Assembly: GCA_934370915.1 (NCBI GenBank)
Contig: CAKRNI010000164.1
Location: forward strand, 1 to 5,814
DNA from: an uncultured Lachnospiraceae bacterium
GTDB taxonomy: Bacteria > Bacillota > Clostridia > Lachnospirales > Lachnospiraceae
Direction: 5' to 3'
Length of the DNA: 5,814 nucleotides
This document shows positions 1 through 5,644 of the stretch, piece by piece. Both the position numbers and the translations under genes were made by a program. The notes under the pieces were generated by a model, which was not told the DNA's origin, searched no databases, and saw only the letters and a list, made by a program, of their open reading frames with translations. Numbering within the stretch: the stretch's first letter is position 1; each line of letters opens with the position of its first letter.

Positions 1-66
1 CGTGGATTTTCCAACATTCGGGCGGCCGATCAGGGTCACAAAACCTGATTTATATCCTTTTTTCAT
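1..66 (-). CDS. era: GTPase Era, N-terminal 22 codons (partial, runs off left edge)
   Basis: Era is an essential GTPase that binds the 3' end of 16S rRNA and assists 30S ribosome maturation. Only the first 22 residues are visible, reading MKKGYKSGFVTLIGRPNVGK followed by ST. This contains the complete G1/Walker A P-loop (G14-R-P-N-V-G-K-S21), and the GFVTLIGRPNVGKST stretch is close to diagnostic for Era among the TRAFAC GTPases. The ATG at 64-66 is preceded by a good AAGGAG ribosome binding site (minus strand, 72-77) with a 5-nt gap, so the start is well supported. The gene lies downstream of the M16C protease and on the same strand, separated by a 226-nt gap that is mostly repeat copy 1. 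The rest of the gene (G2-G5 and the KH domain) lies outside the window. Another P-loop GTPase such as Der is possible but fits less well. Confidence 0.9.
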   Translation of the reverse strand, partial: MKKGYKSGFVTLIGRPNVGKST

Positions 67-71
67 GAAGT

Positions 72-77
72 CTCCTT
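72..77 (-). promoter_or_regulatory. Ribosome binding site of era
   Basis: AAGGAG on the minus strand, 5 nt before the era ATG. It fixes the era start. No convincing sigma-A promoter was found between this site and repeat copy 1, so era may be transcribed by read-through from the protease gene or from within the repeat. Confidence 0.75.
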
Positions 78-109
78 GTTCTTCTTTTCTATGTATCATT
101 TCCATACCA

Positions 110-289
110 GATTGCTCCGCTCCGGTCGGTGCTGGGCATGTGCCACCGGCACATAGCACCTTCAAAAGCATTCGTAATTCGCTCATTTTTCTTCGAAAAT
201 GGCTGCTTACTCATGCTTTTGGCGGGCCAAAAGGTCAAAACTTCTCCTGCAGGCAAGCCTGCGTCGAAGTTCCGGCCTTTTTTCCCTTG
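110..289 (-). repeat. Dispersed structured repeat, copy 1 (between protease gene and era)
   Basis: This segment is homologous to 3295-3505 and in the same orientation. From 128 to 190 there are only four substitutions in 63 nt relative to 3341-3403, and a second highly conserved block covers about 200-226. It contains three stem-loops. Hairpin A (128-160) has a 6-bp GGTGCT/AGCACC stem, a 4-nt one-sided bulge, then a 7-bp ATGTGCC/GGCACAT stem with loop ACC. Hairpin B (185-200) has a TTTTC/GAAAA stem with loop TTC. Hairpin C (229-281) is described separately. A minus-strand frame stays open from a TTG at 236-238, or the ATG at 212-214, to a TAG at 89-91. From the ATG it encodes 41 residues beginning MSKQPFSKKNERITNAFEGA. 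The element begins only 3 nt past the protease stop codon. Relative to copy 2 it lacks 28 bp near 121. Whether it acts as DNA repeat, RNA element or tiny gene is not settled by the sequence. Confidence 0.85.
229..281. other. Hairpin C of repeat copy 1: long stem-loop just after the protease stop
   Basis: Read on the plus strand, three stacked stems close a CAAG loop (254-257): AAAAGGTC/GGCCTTTT (229-236 with 274-281, one U-G pair), AACTTC/GAAGTT (239-244 with 266-271) and TGCAGG/CCTGCG (248-253 with 258-263, one U-G pair), separated by 2-3 nt internal loops. GGG at 224-226 and CCC at 284-286 could extend it. Position suggests a 3'-end structure for the protease mRNA. However, the T-run (278-283) follows the stem on the plus strand, where no gene ends. 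On the minus strand the 3' arm ends in TTTTGG, so it is not a canonical intrinsic terminator for the protease gene. Confidence 0.6.
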
Positions 290-292
290 GTA

Positions 293-3226
293 TTATGCAA
301 ACAGCGGCTTGATCTCTTTAAACAGCCCGCTGTCTGCCTTGATCTTATCCTCATTTCCGATCACGCACACGGCACCCGTCTCCAGGACTGCTTTTGTGAT
401 CGGTGCAAGGGCACGGATATCTTCCACAGTCGCGTTTAAGATCTCCTCGCGCTCTTTCTTTAACATCTCATCCGTCACTCCGGAATACCAGGCGGAGAGT
501 CCGCGGCTTCCCTGTAAGGACGGTGTCAGCGGTGTATCGATATCGCTGATGGTTCCGATGACATATTTTGTCATAGTGCGCTCATCTGCCTCAAAGTTCT
601 CCAGATAATCCGGGATCCCGAGGTAGATATCGTCACTCTTCTTCACCTCCGGATCACGGTAGGAAACAAAATATCCCTCGCCGGAACGGCCGATCCCGCT
701 CATGCAGCCGTAAGCTCCGCCCTTCACGCGGATATTGATCCAGAGATAATCATAGCTTAACATCACCTTTAAGATCCGCAGCGCGCCGGTGTAGGAATAT
801 CCGCTCCCCGCGAAGGTTCCGCAGTGCGCCACATAGTTGACCTTTGAGGAGGAAGTAAAGCCCTCGTTTAAATTCTCCTTCGGAGCCGCAAACGGATAGA
901 TCTTTCCGCTTCCCGCCGGAAGTTTCCCGGAAAGCTTTTTCATAGCCCCCTCAAGACAGGAGAATCCTTCATCATCCGCCGTGTAACTGACCGTCATGTT
1001 CTCTCTTGTAAACAAAGCTTCCATCACACGCTTCAGGCCAGCGATGATCCCGCTCTTCTTTGCGTCAAAGTTCTTCGCGCAGTCCTCTAAGAACTTGAAA
1101 TACCCGATCCCGCCCGTCATATCGTTGTAATAGGACGTGTCGGAGAAGTAGGAGGTTGCTCTCGCGACTGCAGCCGTGTGTCCGGATCCCATGAGCTTCA
1201 TCTGGGACTTGGACTTTCCTTCACTTAAGATCTCATTTAACCGCTTTTCATCATCTAAAACAGAGCGGTTGATGATCTCCTCGAGAATCTCAAATCCAAA
1301 ATCAAGTTTCTCATAAAGTACCCGCGCGCTGCAAACGAAGACCCCTGTAAAGCTTCCGGCTTTTGTGAGATCCGGATAGGAGGTCACAGAGAAGGAAACT
1401 CCGCCGCTGTTTAAAAAGATCTCGCTGCTCAAATCACTGTAGCTGTAGTTTTTCGTATCCACATATCCGAGGACAGATTTTAAGAGTCCAAGATACGGCA
1501 GGTCTTCCATCGGGACACGGTTTGTATTGAAGAGAACTTTCAGGTAACCGATTCCTGATGTAAACATGTTGTGGCGTACCACCGTGATGCCGTCCATCTT
1601 ACTCTCCTCAAAGATCAGCTTCGCCGGTTCTCTTCCGATCTCATCTCTCGTGAGCATCGGGATCTTTTCCAGATCCTCCTTCGGCGACGGGGTATCCTGA
1701 TATTCCTTTAATTCCTTTGTCTGGCGCACCAGTGCCTCGATCTCCGCTTCGGAGAGACTGTCCTTATATTCTTTTAATTTTTTCGCTGTCTGTTCTTCGA
1801 TCCGTGCTGTGAGGTTTTTCTTCGGACTTGCGATCACAACAGCCTCATACGGGTTGTCAAGGAGGTACGTTTTGATCAGTCCCTCAAAATATCCGTTGTC
1901 CGCGCCTTCCTTTAATGCCGCAAAGGTATCCTCATACTCTAAGTGCATCATCGGATCACCGCCGTAAAGCCAGCTGTCCAGACACTGAAGACCGTACATG
2001 AGTCCCTTCGGCGCTGAACCGTAGTCCGCCTCGCGGTACTGGAATTCGTAGTTGTTGATCCCCGCTTTCAGGCTCTTCTCATCGATACCGCCGTCCGCGA
2101 GTCTCTTTAATGTGGACTTTACGACCTTTACAAATTCATCCTTCTGCTCTCTCTCCGCATTCTTCGCAATCACGGAGAAGTAAGGCTGTAAGATCCCGTA
2201 CTCGTAGCCGCCCATGATATCGTCGCCGATCCCTGCATCCAGAAGCGCTTTTTTAAGCGGCGCACCCGGGGCGTCTAAAAGCACATACTCCAGGATCTGG
2301 AATGCCACATATTCCTTCGGGGAAAGTTCATTTCCGGCCTGGGTATTGATGGAAAGATACGTTGCATGGTCAAGGCTCTCGGACTCGGAAACGGAATAGA
2401 AGATCTCCCGCTCGATCGGTTCCCTGAACTTTTTCTGAAGCCGGATTTCGGAGTCGATCTCCTTTCTATCGTATGCTCCGAGGTATTCCTCATCCAGCCA
2501 CTTTAATTTTTCTGCCATATCCATATCGCCGTAAAGATAGATATAGCTGTTGGACGGATGATAGTATTTCCGGTAGAATGCGAGATAATCCTCGTAGGTA
2601 AGCTTTACGATCTCCTCCGGGTCTCCTCCGGATTCCACACCGTAGCAGGTATCCGGGAACATCGCTGTATGGATATAGCTGTCCAGAACGCTCTCCGGGG
2701 AGGAGAAAACGCCCTTCATCTCGTTGTATACAACACCGTTGTAGGTGATCTCATCTTCCGGGCTCTCAAGCTCGTAGTGCCAGCCCTCCTGCATGAAGAT
2801 CTTTTTCTCTTTTCCGATATTCGGATGGAAGACCGCGTCCATGTATACGTCCATAAGGTTCTGGAAATCGGTCTCGTTGCAGCTTGCAATCGGATAAACC
2901 GTCTTATCCGGGTAAGTCATAGCGTTTAAGAAGGTGTTTAAGGAGCCTTTAACGAGTTCCACAAACGGGTCCTTCACCGGGAATTTATCAGATCCGCAGA
3001 GCACGGTATGCTCGATGATGTGCGGAACGCCGGTGCTGTCTGACGGCGGCGTCCGGAATCCGATACAGAATACTTTGTTGTTGTCCTCGTTGCTCATGAG
3101 GAAAATATTTGCACCTGTTTTTTTATGCTCTAAGATCATACCGTCGGAATTCAGTTCCGGGATATGCTTTACCTGCCTGAGACGATACGCGTCAAGGGCT
3201 TTGACTGATTCGATCTGGCTCTCCAT
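293..3226 (-). CDS. M16C zinc metalloprotease (insulinase family, PreP/Cym1/falcilysin-like)
   Basis: This is a complete 977-residue protein of the M16C class, large clamshell metallopeptidases that degrade short unfolded peptides; the bacterial substrate is not established. The inverted zinc motif HXXEH is present as H69-I-I-E72-H73, followed by the third zinc ligand E169 in the segment YNEMKGVFSSPE. E72 is the expected catalytic base. The C-terminal half carries the conserved Arg/Tyr pair R833 and Y839 in the segment NIRVKGGAYG, six residues apart as in plant and human PreP. Approximate layout: catalytic domain 35-250, second N-half domain 255-460, M16C-associated linker region with a charged helical hairpin 465-710, C-terminal domains 715-977. 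Length matches full M16C proteins. No signal peptide or membrane segment is visible, so it is probably cytoplasmic. The ATG at 3226 has an AGAAAGGA site about 9 nt upstream. The gene precedes era and is flanked on both sides by copies of the same repeat. Family assignment is firm; substrate and physiological role are unknown. Confidence 0.96.
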   Translation of the reverse strand: MESQIESVKALDAYRLRQVKHIPELNSDGMILEHKKTGANIFLMSNEDNNKVFCIGFRTPPSDSTGVPHIIEHTVLCGSDKFPVKDPFVELVKGSLNTFLNAMTYPDKTVYPIASCNETDFQNLMDVYMDAVFHPNIGKEKKIFMQEGWHYELESPEDEITYNGVVYNEMKGVFSSPESVLDSYIHTAMFPDTCYGVESGGDPEEIVKLTYEDYLAFYRKYYHPSNSYIYLYGDMDMAEKLKWLDEEYLGAYDRKEIDSEIRLQKKFREPIEREIFYSVSESESLDHATYLSINTQAGNELSPKEYVAFQILEYVLLDAPGAPLKKALLDAGIGDDIMGGYEYGILQPYFSVIAKNAEREQKDEFVKVVKSTLKRLADGGIDEKSLKAGINNYEFQYREADYGSAPKGLMYGLQCLDSWLYGGDPMMHLEYEDTFAALKEGADNGYFEGLIKTYLLDNPYEAVVIASPKKNLTARIEEQTAKKLKEYKDSLSEAEIEALVRQTKELKEYQDTPSPKEDLEKIPMLTRDEIGREPAKLIFEESKMDGITVVRHNMFTSGIGYLKVLFNTNRVPMEDLPYLGLLKSVLGYVDTKNYSYSDLSSEIFLNSGGVSFSVTSYPDLTKAGSFTGVFVCSARVLYEKLDFGFEILEEIINRSVLDDEKRLNEILSEGKSKSQMKLMGSGHTAAVARATSYFSDTSYYNDMTGGIGYFKFLEDCAKNFDAKKSGIIAGLKRVMEALFTRENMTVSYTADDEGFSCLEGAMKKLSGKLPAGSGKIYPFAAPKENLNEGFTSSSKVNYVAHCGTFAGSGYSYTGALRILKVMLSYDYLWINIRVKGGAYGCMSGIGRSGEGYFVSYRDPEVKKSDDIYLGIPDYLENFEADERTMTKYVIGTISDIDTPLTPSLQGSRGLSAWYSGVTDEMLKKEREEILNATVEDIRALAPITKAVLETGAVCVIGNEDKIKADSGLFKEIKPLFA

Positions 3227-3235
3227 ATCTGAATA

Positions 3236-3243
3236 TCCTTTCT
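3236..3243 (-). promoter_or_regulatory. Ribosome binding site of the M16C protease
   Basis: AGAAAGGA on the minus strand, 9 nt from the ATG at 3226. The spacing is slightly long but acceptable for a Firmicute and supports this start over internal alternatives. Confidence 0.6.
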
Positions 3244-3263
3244 GTTATTGTTGCTCCGTGGGT

Positions 3264-3291
3264 ATTGTAAACTGAAGTAAAACGAAGTAAA
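3264..3291 (-). promoter_or_regulatory. Candidate sigma-A promoter for the M16C protease
   Basis: On the minus strand a -35-like TTTACT (3286-3291) is followed after 16 nt by a -10-like TACAAT (3264-3269), which differs from TATAAT at one position. Transcription would begin near 3257, giving a leader of about 30 nt before the ATG at 3226. The -35 lies in a pair of direct repeats of GAAGTAAA (plus strand, 3274-3281 and 3284-3291, period 10), which could be an operator or simply low-complexity sequence. The promoter abuts the end of repeat copy 2. It was identified by eye from consensus matching only. Confidence 0.45.
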
Positions 3292-3294
3292 CCG

Positions 3295-3505
3295 GATTGC
3301 TCCGCACTTCGTGCTCCCACGTCTGCGCTCCGCTCCGATCGGTGCTGATCATGTGCCACCGGCACATAGCACCCTCAAAAGCATTCGTAATCCGCTCATT
3401 TTTTCTGCGAAAAAATGGCTGCTTACTCATGTTTTTGGCGGGTCTCAAAGTCATACCCTCTCCCGCAAGCAAGCTTGCGTCGGATTCCTGACCTTGATCC
3501 CCTTG
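3295..3505 (-). repeat. Dispersed structured repeat, copy 2 (between ydcF-like gene and protease gene)
   Basis: Second copy of the element at 110-289, same orientation, starting 1 nt past the stop codon of the ydcF-like gene. Hairpin A (3341-3373) keeps both stems of copy 1 exactly; only the bulge differs (GATC instead of GGGC). Hairpin B (3398-3416) is a perfect 8-bp stem ATTTTTTC/GAAAAAAT with loop TGC, longer than in copy 1. Hairpin C (3446-3496) is described separately. It carries 28 bp that copy 1 lacks (about 3306-3333), bounded by direct repeats of GCTCCGC, so either a slippage deletion in copy 1 or a duplication here. A minus-strand frame is open from ATG 3452-3454 to a stop at 3245-3247 (69 residues). 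That ATG is preceded by GGGAGAGGG, a plausible ribosome binding site. The frame includes a MSKQPFFRRKNERITNAFEG stretch matching copy 1. I do not call it a gene because the region is equally well explained as structured repeat. Confidence 0.85.
3446..3496. other. Hairpin C of repeat copy 2: stem-loop just after the ydcF-like stop
   Basis: The outer stem is CAAAGTCA (3446-3453) with TGACCTTG (3489-3496), fully paired on the minus strand if one G-U pair is allowed. The inner stem is CGCAAG/CTTGCG (3464-3469 with 3474-3479), closed by the same CAAG loop as copy 1. GGG at 3440-3442 and CCC at 3499-3501 match the outermost stem of copy 1. The middle stem of copy 1 is largely lost here. No U-tract follows on the minus strand, so it is not a standard intrinsic terminator, though it could still define or protect the 3' end of the ydcF-like transcript. 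Confidence 0.55.
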
Positions 3506-3506
3506 T

Positions 3507-4328
3507 TTACATATTACCCACAAATTTATCTTTTAATATCGCGAAACATTCTCTCACGCAAAAATGCACAAAAAGCACCGGATCCGACGTTGCGGAAATG
3601 CCGCTTACATTCGAGATCCCCACGTGCCGTGCGATCCCTTTTGCGCGGAGTTCGTGGAAATTGCTGGTGAGGATGCCCACGCGGATCGTGATCTCCTCAT
3701 CCGGCGGAAGAAGATATCCGTATTCCGCCATAGCTGCACGGAGTGTCGCGCGGCGGATCCGCTCACGCTCTGTGATCAGCATTTTACTGTATACCATATT
3801 TTCATACGTGCTGCGGGACTCCTCCTCCTTAAGAAGCTGATAGTCCGGCACCCCGCGGTTTTTCATATAGCGGTACATGGCAGATGCCTCCGTCACATCC
3901 TCGTCATCGCCCTGTCCGCCAGAAAGCACGAACACCGTATTCGGGTGGTAGGCCGCGTACTCCACTGCCTTGTCCAGACGCCGTTCCAGCGTGCGGCTGA
4001 TGGTATTTCCCCGCACCTGGGCACCGAGAACAATCACATAGTTGACGCTCTCTTTCTGGAAGGAAAGTGAACTGATGCCCATCATGAGCTCCACCACCAC
4101 GAAAACAAACGCGATGGCAGAGAAAAACGTGATCACTGCCACCTCCAGCTGAACCGGCACCCTGTCACGAAATCTCGGATAAAACTTCATCACCGCCGCT
4201 GCTGCAAAAAATCCCAGCGCCAGAACGATCCAGATCGCCGAAAACGAAGTTCCGGCACCGGAGTAGATCACGATCACGCCGTAATAAACGAGACATAATA
4301 CTCCAAAGATGCCAAAAACAATTGTCAC
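3507..4328 (-). CDS. YdcF/SanA/ElyC family (DUF218) membrane-anchored protein
   Basis: A 273-residue protein with an N-terminal membrane part and a C-terminal DUF218 domain. Three hydrophobic segments are visible at about residues 2-22, 30-48 and 62-84. The DUF218 domain spans about 97-270 with the family landmarks VLGAQV (100-105), LSGGQG (135-140), an acidic EEESRST-ENM segment (168-178) and TSNFHELRA (221-229). Members such as SanA and ElyC affect envelope integrity and lipid-carrier or peptidoglycan metabolism in E. coli; the biochemical activity is not settled and I assign none here. Residues about 186-214, between the ENM helix and the TSNFH strand, look longer and more charged than in the minimal family and may be an insertion. 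The start is GTG (4326-4328), chosen because AAAGGAGG lies 7 nt upstream. It follows the U32 gene by 83 nt with no clear terminator, so it may be co-transcribed. The last codons and the TAA sit in a sequence that is inverted on the other side of repeat copy 2. Confidence 0.9.
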   Translation of the reverse strand: MTIVFGIFGVLCLVYYGVIVIYSGAGTSFSAIWIVLALGFFAAAAVMKFYPRFRDRVPVQLEVAVITFFSAIAFVFVVVELMMGISSLSFQKESVNYVIVLGAQVRGNTISRTLERRLDKAVEYAAYHPNTVFVLSGGQGDDEDVTEASAMYRYMKNRGVPDYQLLKEEESRSTYENMVYSKMLITERERIRRATLRAAMAEYGYLLPPDEEITIRVGILTSNFHELRAKGIARHVGISNVSGISATSDPVLFVHFCVRECFAILKDKFVGNM

Positions 4329-4335
4329 GATTATG

Positions 4336-4343
4336 CCTCCTTT
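4336..4343 (-). promoter_or_regulatory. Strong ribosome binding site of the ydcF-like gene
   Basis: AAAGGAGG on the minus strand, 7 nt before a GTG. It is a near-perfect anti-16S match at ideal spacing and is what identifies the non-ATG start of this gene. Confidence 0.8.
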
Positions 4344-4372
4344 CCAGTCTTTTCCCCTGTTCTTCGCAGTTC

Positions 4373-4405
4373 ATTTCCGTCCGGAAATATTCTCTCCCCG
4401 AATAT
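4373..4405. other. Two small adjacent inverted repeats in the U32-ydcF gap
   Basis: ATTTCC-GTCC-GGAAAT (4373-4388) overlaps by 2 nt with ATATTC-(7 nt)-GAATAT (4387-4405). Both are 6-bp, mostly AT stems just past the U32 stop codon. Neither is followed by a T-run on the minus strand, so they do not look like terminators. They might be mutually exclusive weak structures or processing sites, or chance. Nothing else was recognised in this 83-nt gap apart from the downstream ribosome binding site. Confidence 0.3.
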
Positions 4406-4411
4406 CAGCGG

Positions 4412-5644
4412 TTACTCTGTTTCCTTCTTACGGAGAATATCGTACTGCTCCGCTTCCCCATCCAGATCGATATAGAGGATCTGCTTCGGATGCGGGGCGC
4501 TCTCCTGGCTCTCGCCTTCCTCGGTGTAGATGCCGCGGACGAGGGCGGAAATATTTCTTCCATCCGGTTTCATGATCTCAATGGTCTCGCCGACGGAAAA
4601 TTTATTCTTCTGTTCGATCTTCGCGAATCCTCTCCCGTCACGCTCCTCCACGGTTCCGAGATAGATATAGTTCTTTACATAAGTGTTGCTGTCGTAGATC
4701 TGGGTCTCAGAGGTCGGCTTTCCGAAGTAAAAACCGGTCGTAAACTCACGGTACGTGCATTTTCCGATCTCTTCCTTATACCACTCCATATTCGCCCTGT
4801 ATTTTTCCGGGCTCTCCAGATAATCATCGATGGCTTTGCGGTAGGTTCTCGCAACCGTTGCCACATAGAGTGCCGTCTTCATGCGTCCCTCGATCTTAAA
4901 ACTGTCGATTCCCGCGTCGATCATCTCCGGCACATGCTCGATCATGCAGAGATCCTTGGAATTGAAAATATAAGTTCCGCGCTCATTCTCATATACCGGC
5001 ATGTACTCGCCCGGTCTCGTCTCCTCGACAACGGAGTATTTCCAACGGCACGGATGGGTGCAGGCTCCCTGATTCGCGTCACGGCCGGTAAAGAAGTTGC
5101 TGAGCAGACATCTGCCGGAGTAGGAGATGCACATCGCGCCGTGGATAAAGCTCTCGATCTCCATGTCCTCCGGGATATGCTCACGGATCTCCCGGATTTC
5201 CTTTAAAGATAACTCTCTGGCAGAAACAACACGCTTCGCGCCGAGCTGATGCCAGAAAAGATAAGTTCCATAGTTCGTATTATTCGCCTGCGTGCTGATG
5301 TGGAGCTCCATCTCCGGAAGTACACGTTTTGCAATGGCAAAAACGCCCGGATCAGAAATGATCAGCGCGTCCGGTCGGATCGTCTTTAATTCTTCAAAAT
5401 ATTCCTCCACACCTGCGAGATCATCGTTGTGCGCGAGAATGTTCGCTGTAATATAGACTTTTACACCGTGATCATGGGCAAATCGGATTCCCTCCATGAT
5501 CTCTTCGTTCGTAAAGTTCTTTGCTTTGGCGCGGAGTCCGAATGCCTCACCACCGAGATATACGGCGTCAGCCCCGTAGATAACGGCTGTCTTTAAAACA
5601 TCAAGGCTTCCTGCCGGAATCAGAAGTTCTGTTTTTCTCATCAT
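4412..5644 (-). CDS. trhP: U32 family tRNA uridine 34 hydroxylase, TrhP/YrrO type (annotated as peptidase U32)
   Basis: A 410-residue protein that matches the U32 signature E-x-F-x2-G-A-M-C-x4-G-x-C-x-L-S exactly at residues 164-182. The four conserved cysteines expected for Fe-S binding are C172, C179, C195 and C199. The N-terminal TIM-barrel-like part starts ELLIPAGSLDVLKTAV with GADAVYLGG at 24-32. A second family block, NSKDLCMIEHVPEMIDAGIDSFKIEGRMK, lies near 228-256 (written in parts: NSKDLCMIE, then SFKIEGRMK). Residues about 320-408 form the small C-terminal beta domain. Although the family was first called collagenase-like, TrhP (E. coli YegQ, B. subtilis YrrN/YrrO) is needed for prephenate-dependent hydroxylation of tRNA U34 to ho5U. 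Length fits YrrO better than the shorter YrrN. Its 5' end overlaps the O-methyltransferase gene by ATGA, supporting that role. Two consecutive ATGs (5642-5644 and 5639-5641) are available. AAAGGA lies 3 nt from the first and 6 nt from the second, so translation may start at Met2. RlhA-type 23S rRNA hydroxylase is the main alternative. Confidence 0.93.
   Translation of the reverse strand: MMRKTELLIPAGSLDVLKTAVIYGADAVYLGGEAFGLRAKAKNFTNEEIMEGIRFAHDHGVKVYITANILAHNDDLAGVEEYFEELKTIRPDALIISDPGVFAIAKRVLPEMELHISTQANNTNYGTYLFWHQLGAKRVVSARELSLKEIREIREHIPEDMEIESFIHGAMCISYSGRCLLSNFFTGRDANQGACTHPCRWKYSVVEETRPGEYMPVYENERGTYIFNSKDLCMIEHVPEMIDAGIDSFKIEGRMKTALYVATVARTYRKAIDDYLESPEKYRANMEWYKEEIGKCTYREFTTGFYFGKPTSETQIYDSNTYVKNYIYLGTVEERDGRGFAKIEQKNKFSVGETIEIMKPDGRNISALVRGIYTEEGESQESAPHPKQILYIDLDGEAEQYDILRKKETE

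Noticed and set aside
229..283. Hairpin C of copy 1 as a classical Rho-independent terminator
   Set aside because: The stem-plus-T-run layout reads correctly only on the plus strand, where no gene ends; on the minus strand the T residues are within the stem and are followed by GG.
2..439. Plus-strand open frame running across era, repeat copy 1 and the end of the protease gene
   Set aside because: It is antisense to two real genes and the repeat, with no coherent protein family; chance openness.
3274..3291. GAAGTAAA direct repeats as a CRISPR-like or iteron array
   Set aside because: Only two short units with a 2-nt spacer; at most a small operator or low-complexity sequence.
110..3505. Repeats as ends of a composite transposon carrying the protease gene
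   Set aside because: No transposase or insertion-sequence gene is present in either copy, and the protease beside era looks like core chromosome content.
4373..4388. ATTTCC-GTCC-GGAAAT as a terminator after the U32 gene
   Set aside because: The stem is short and AT-rich and is not followed by a T-run on the minus strand.
4322..5206. Long plus-strand open frame (about 294 codons) antisense to the U32 gene
   Set aside because: It lies wholly opposite a clearly conserved gene, has no recognisable domain and no good ribosome binding site, and is explained by the codon bias of the minus-strand gene.
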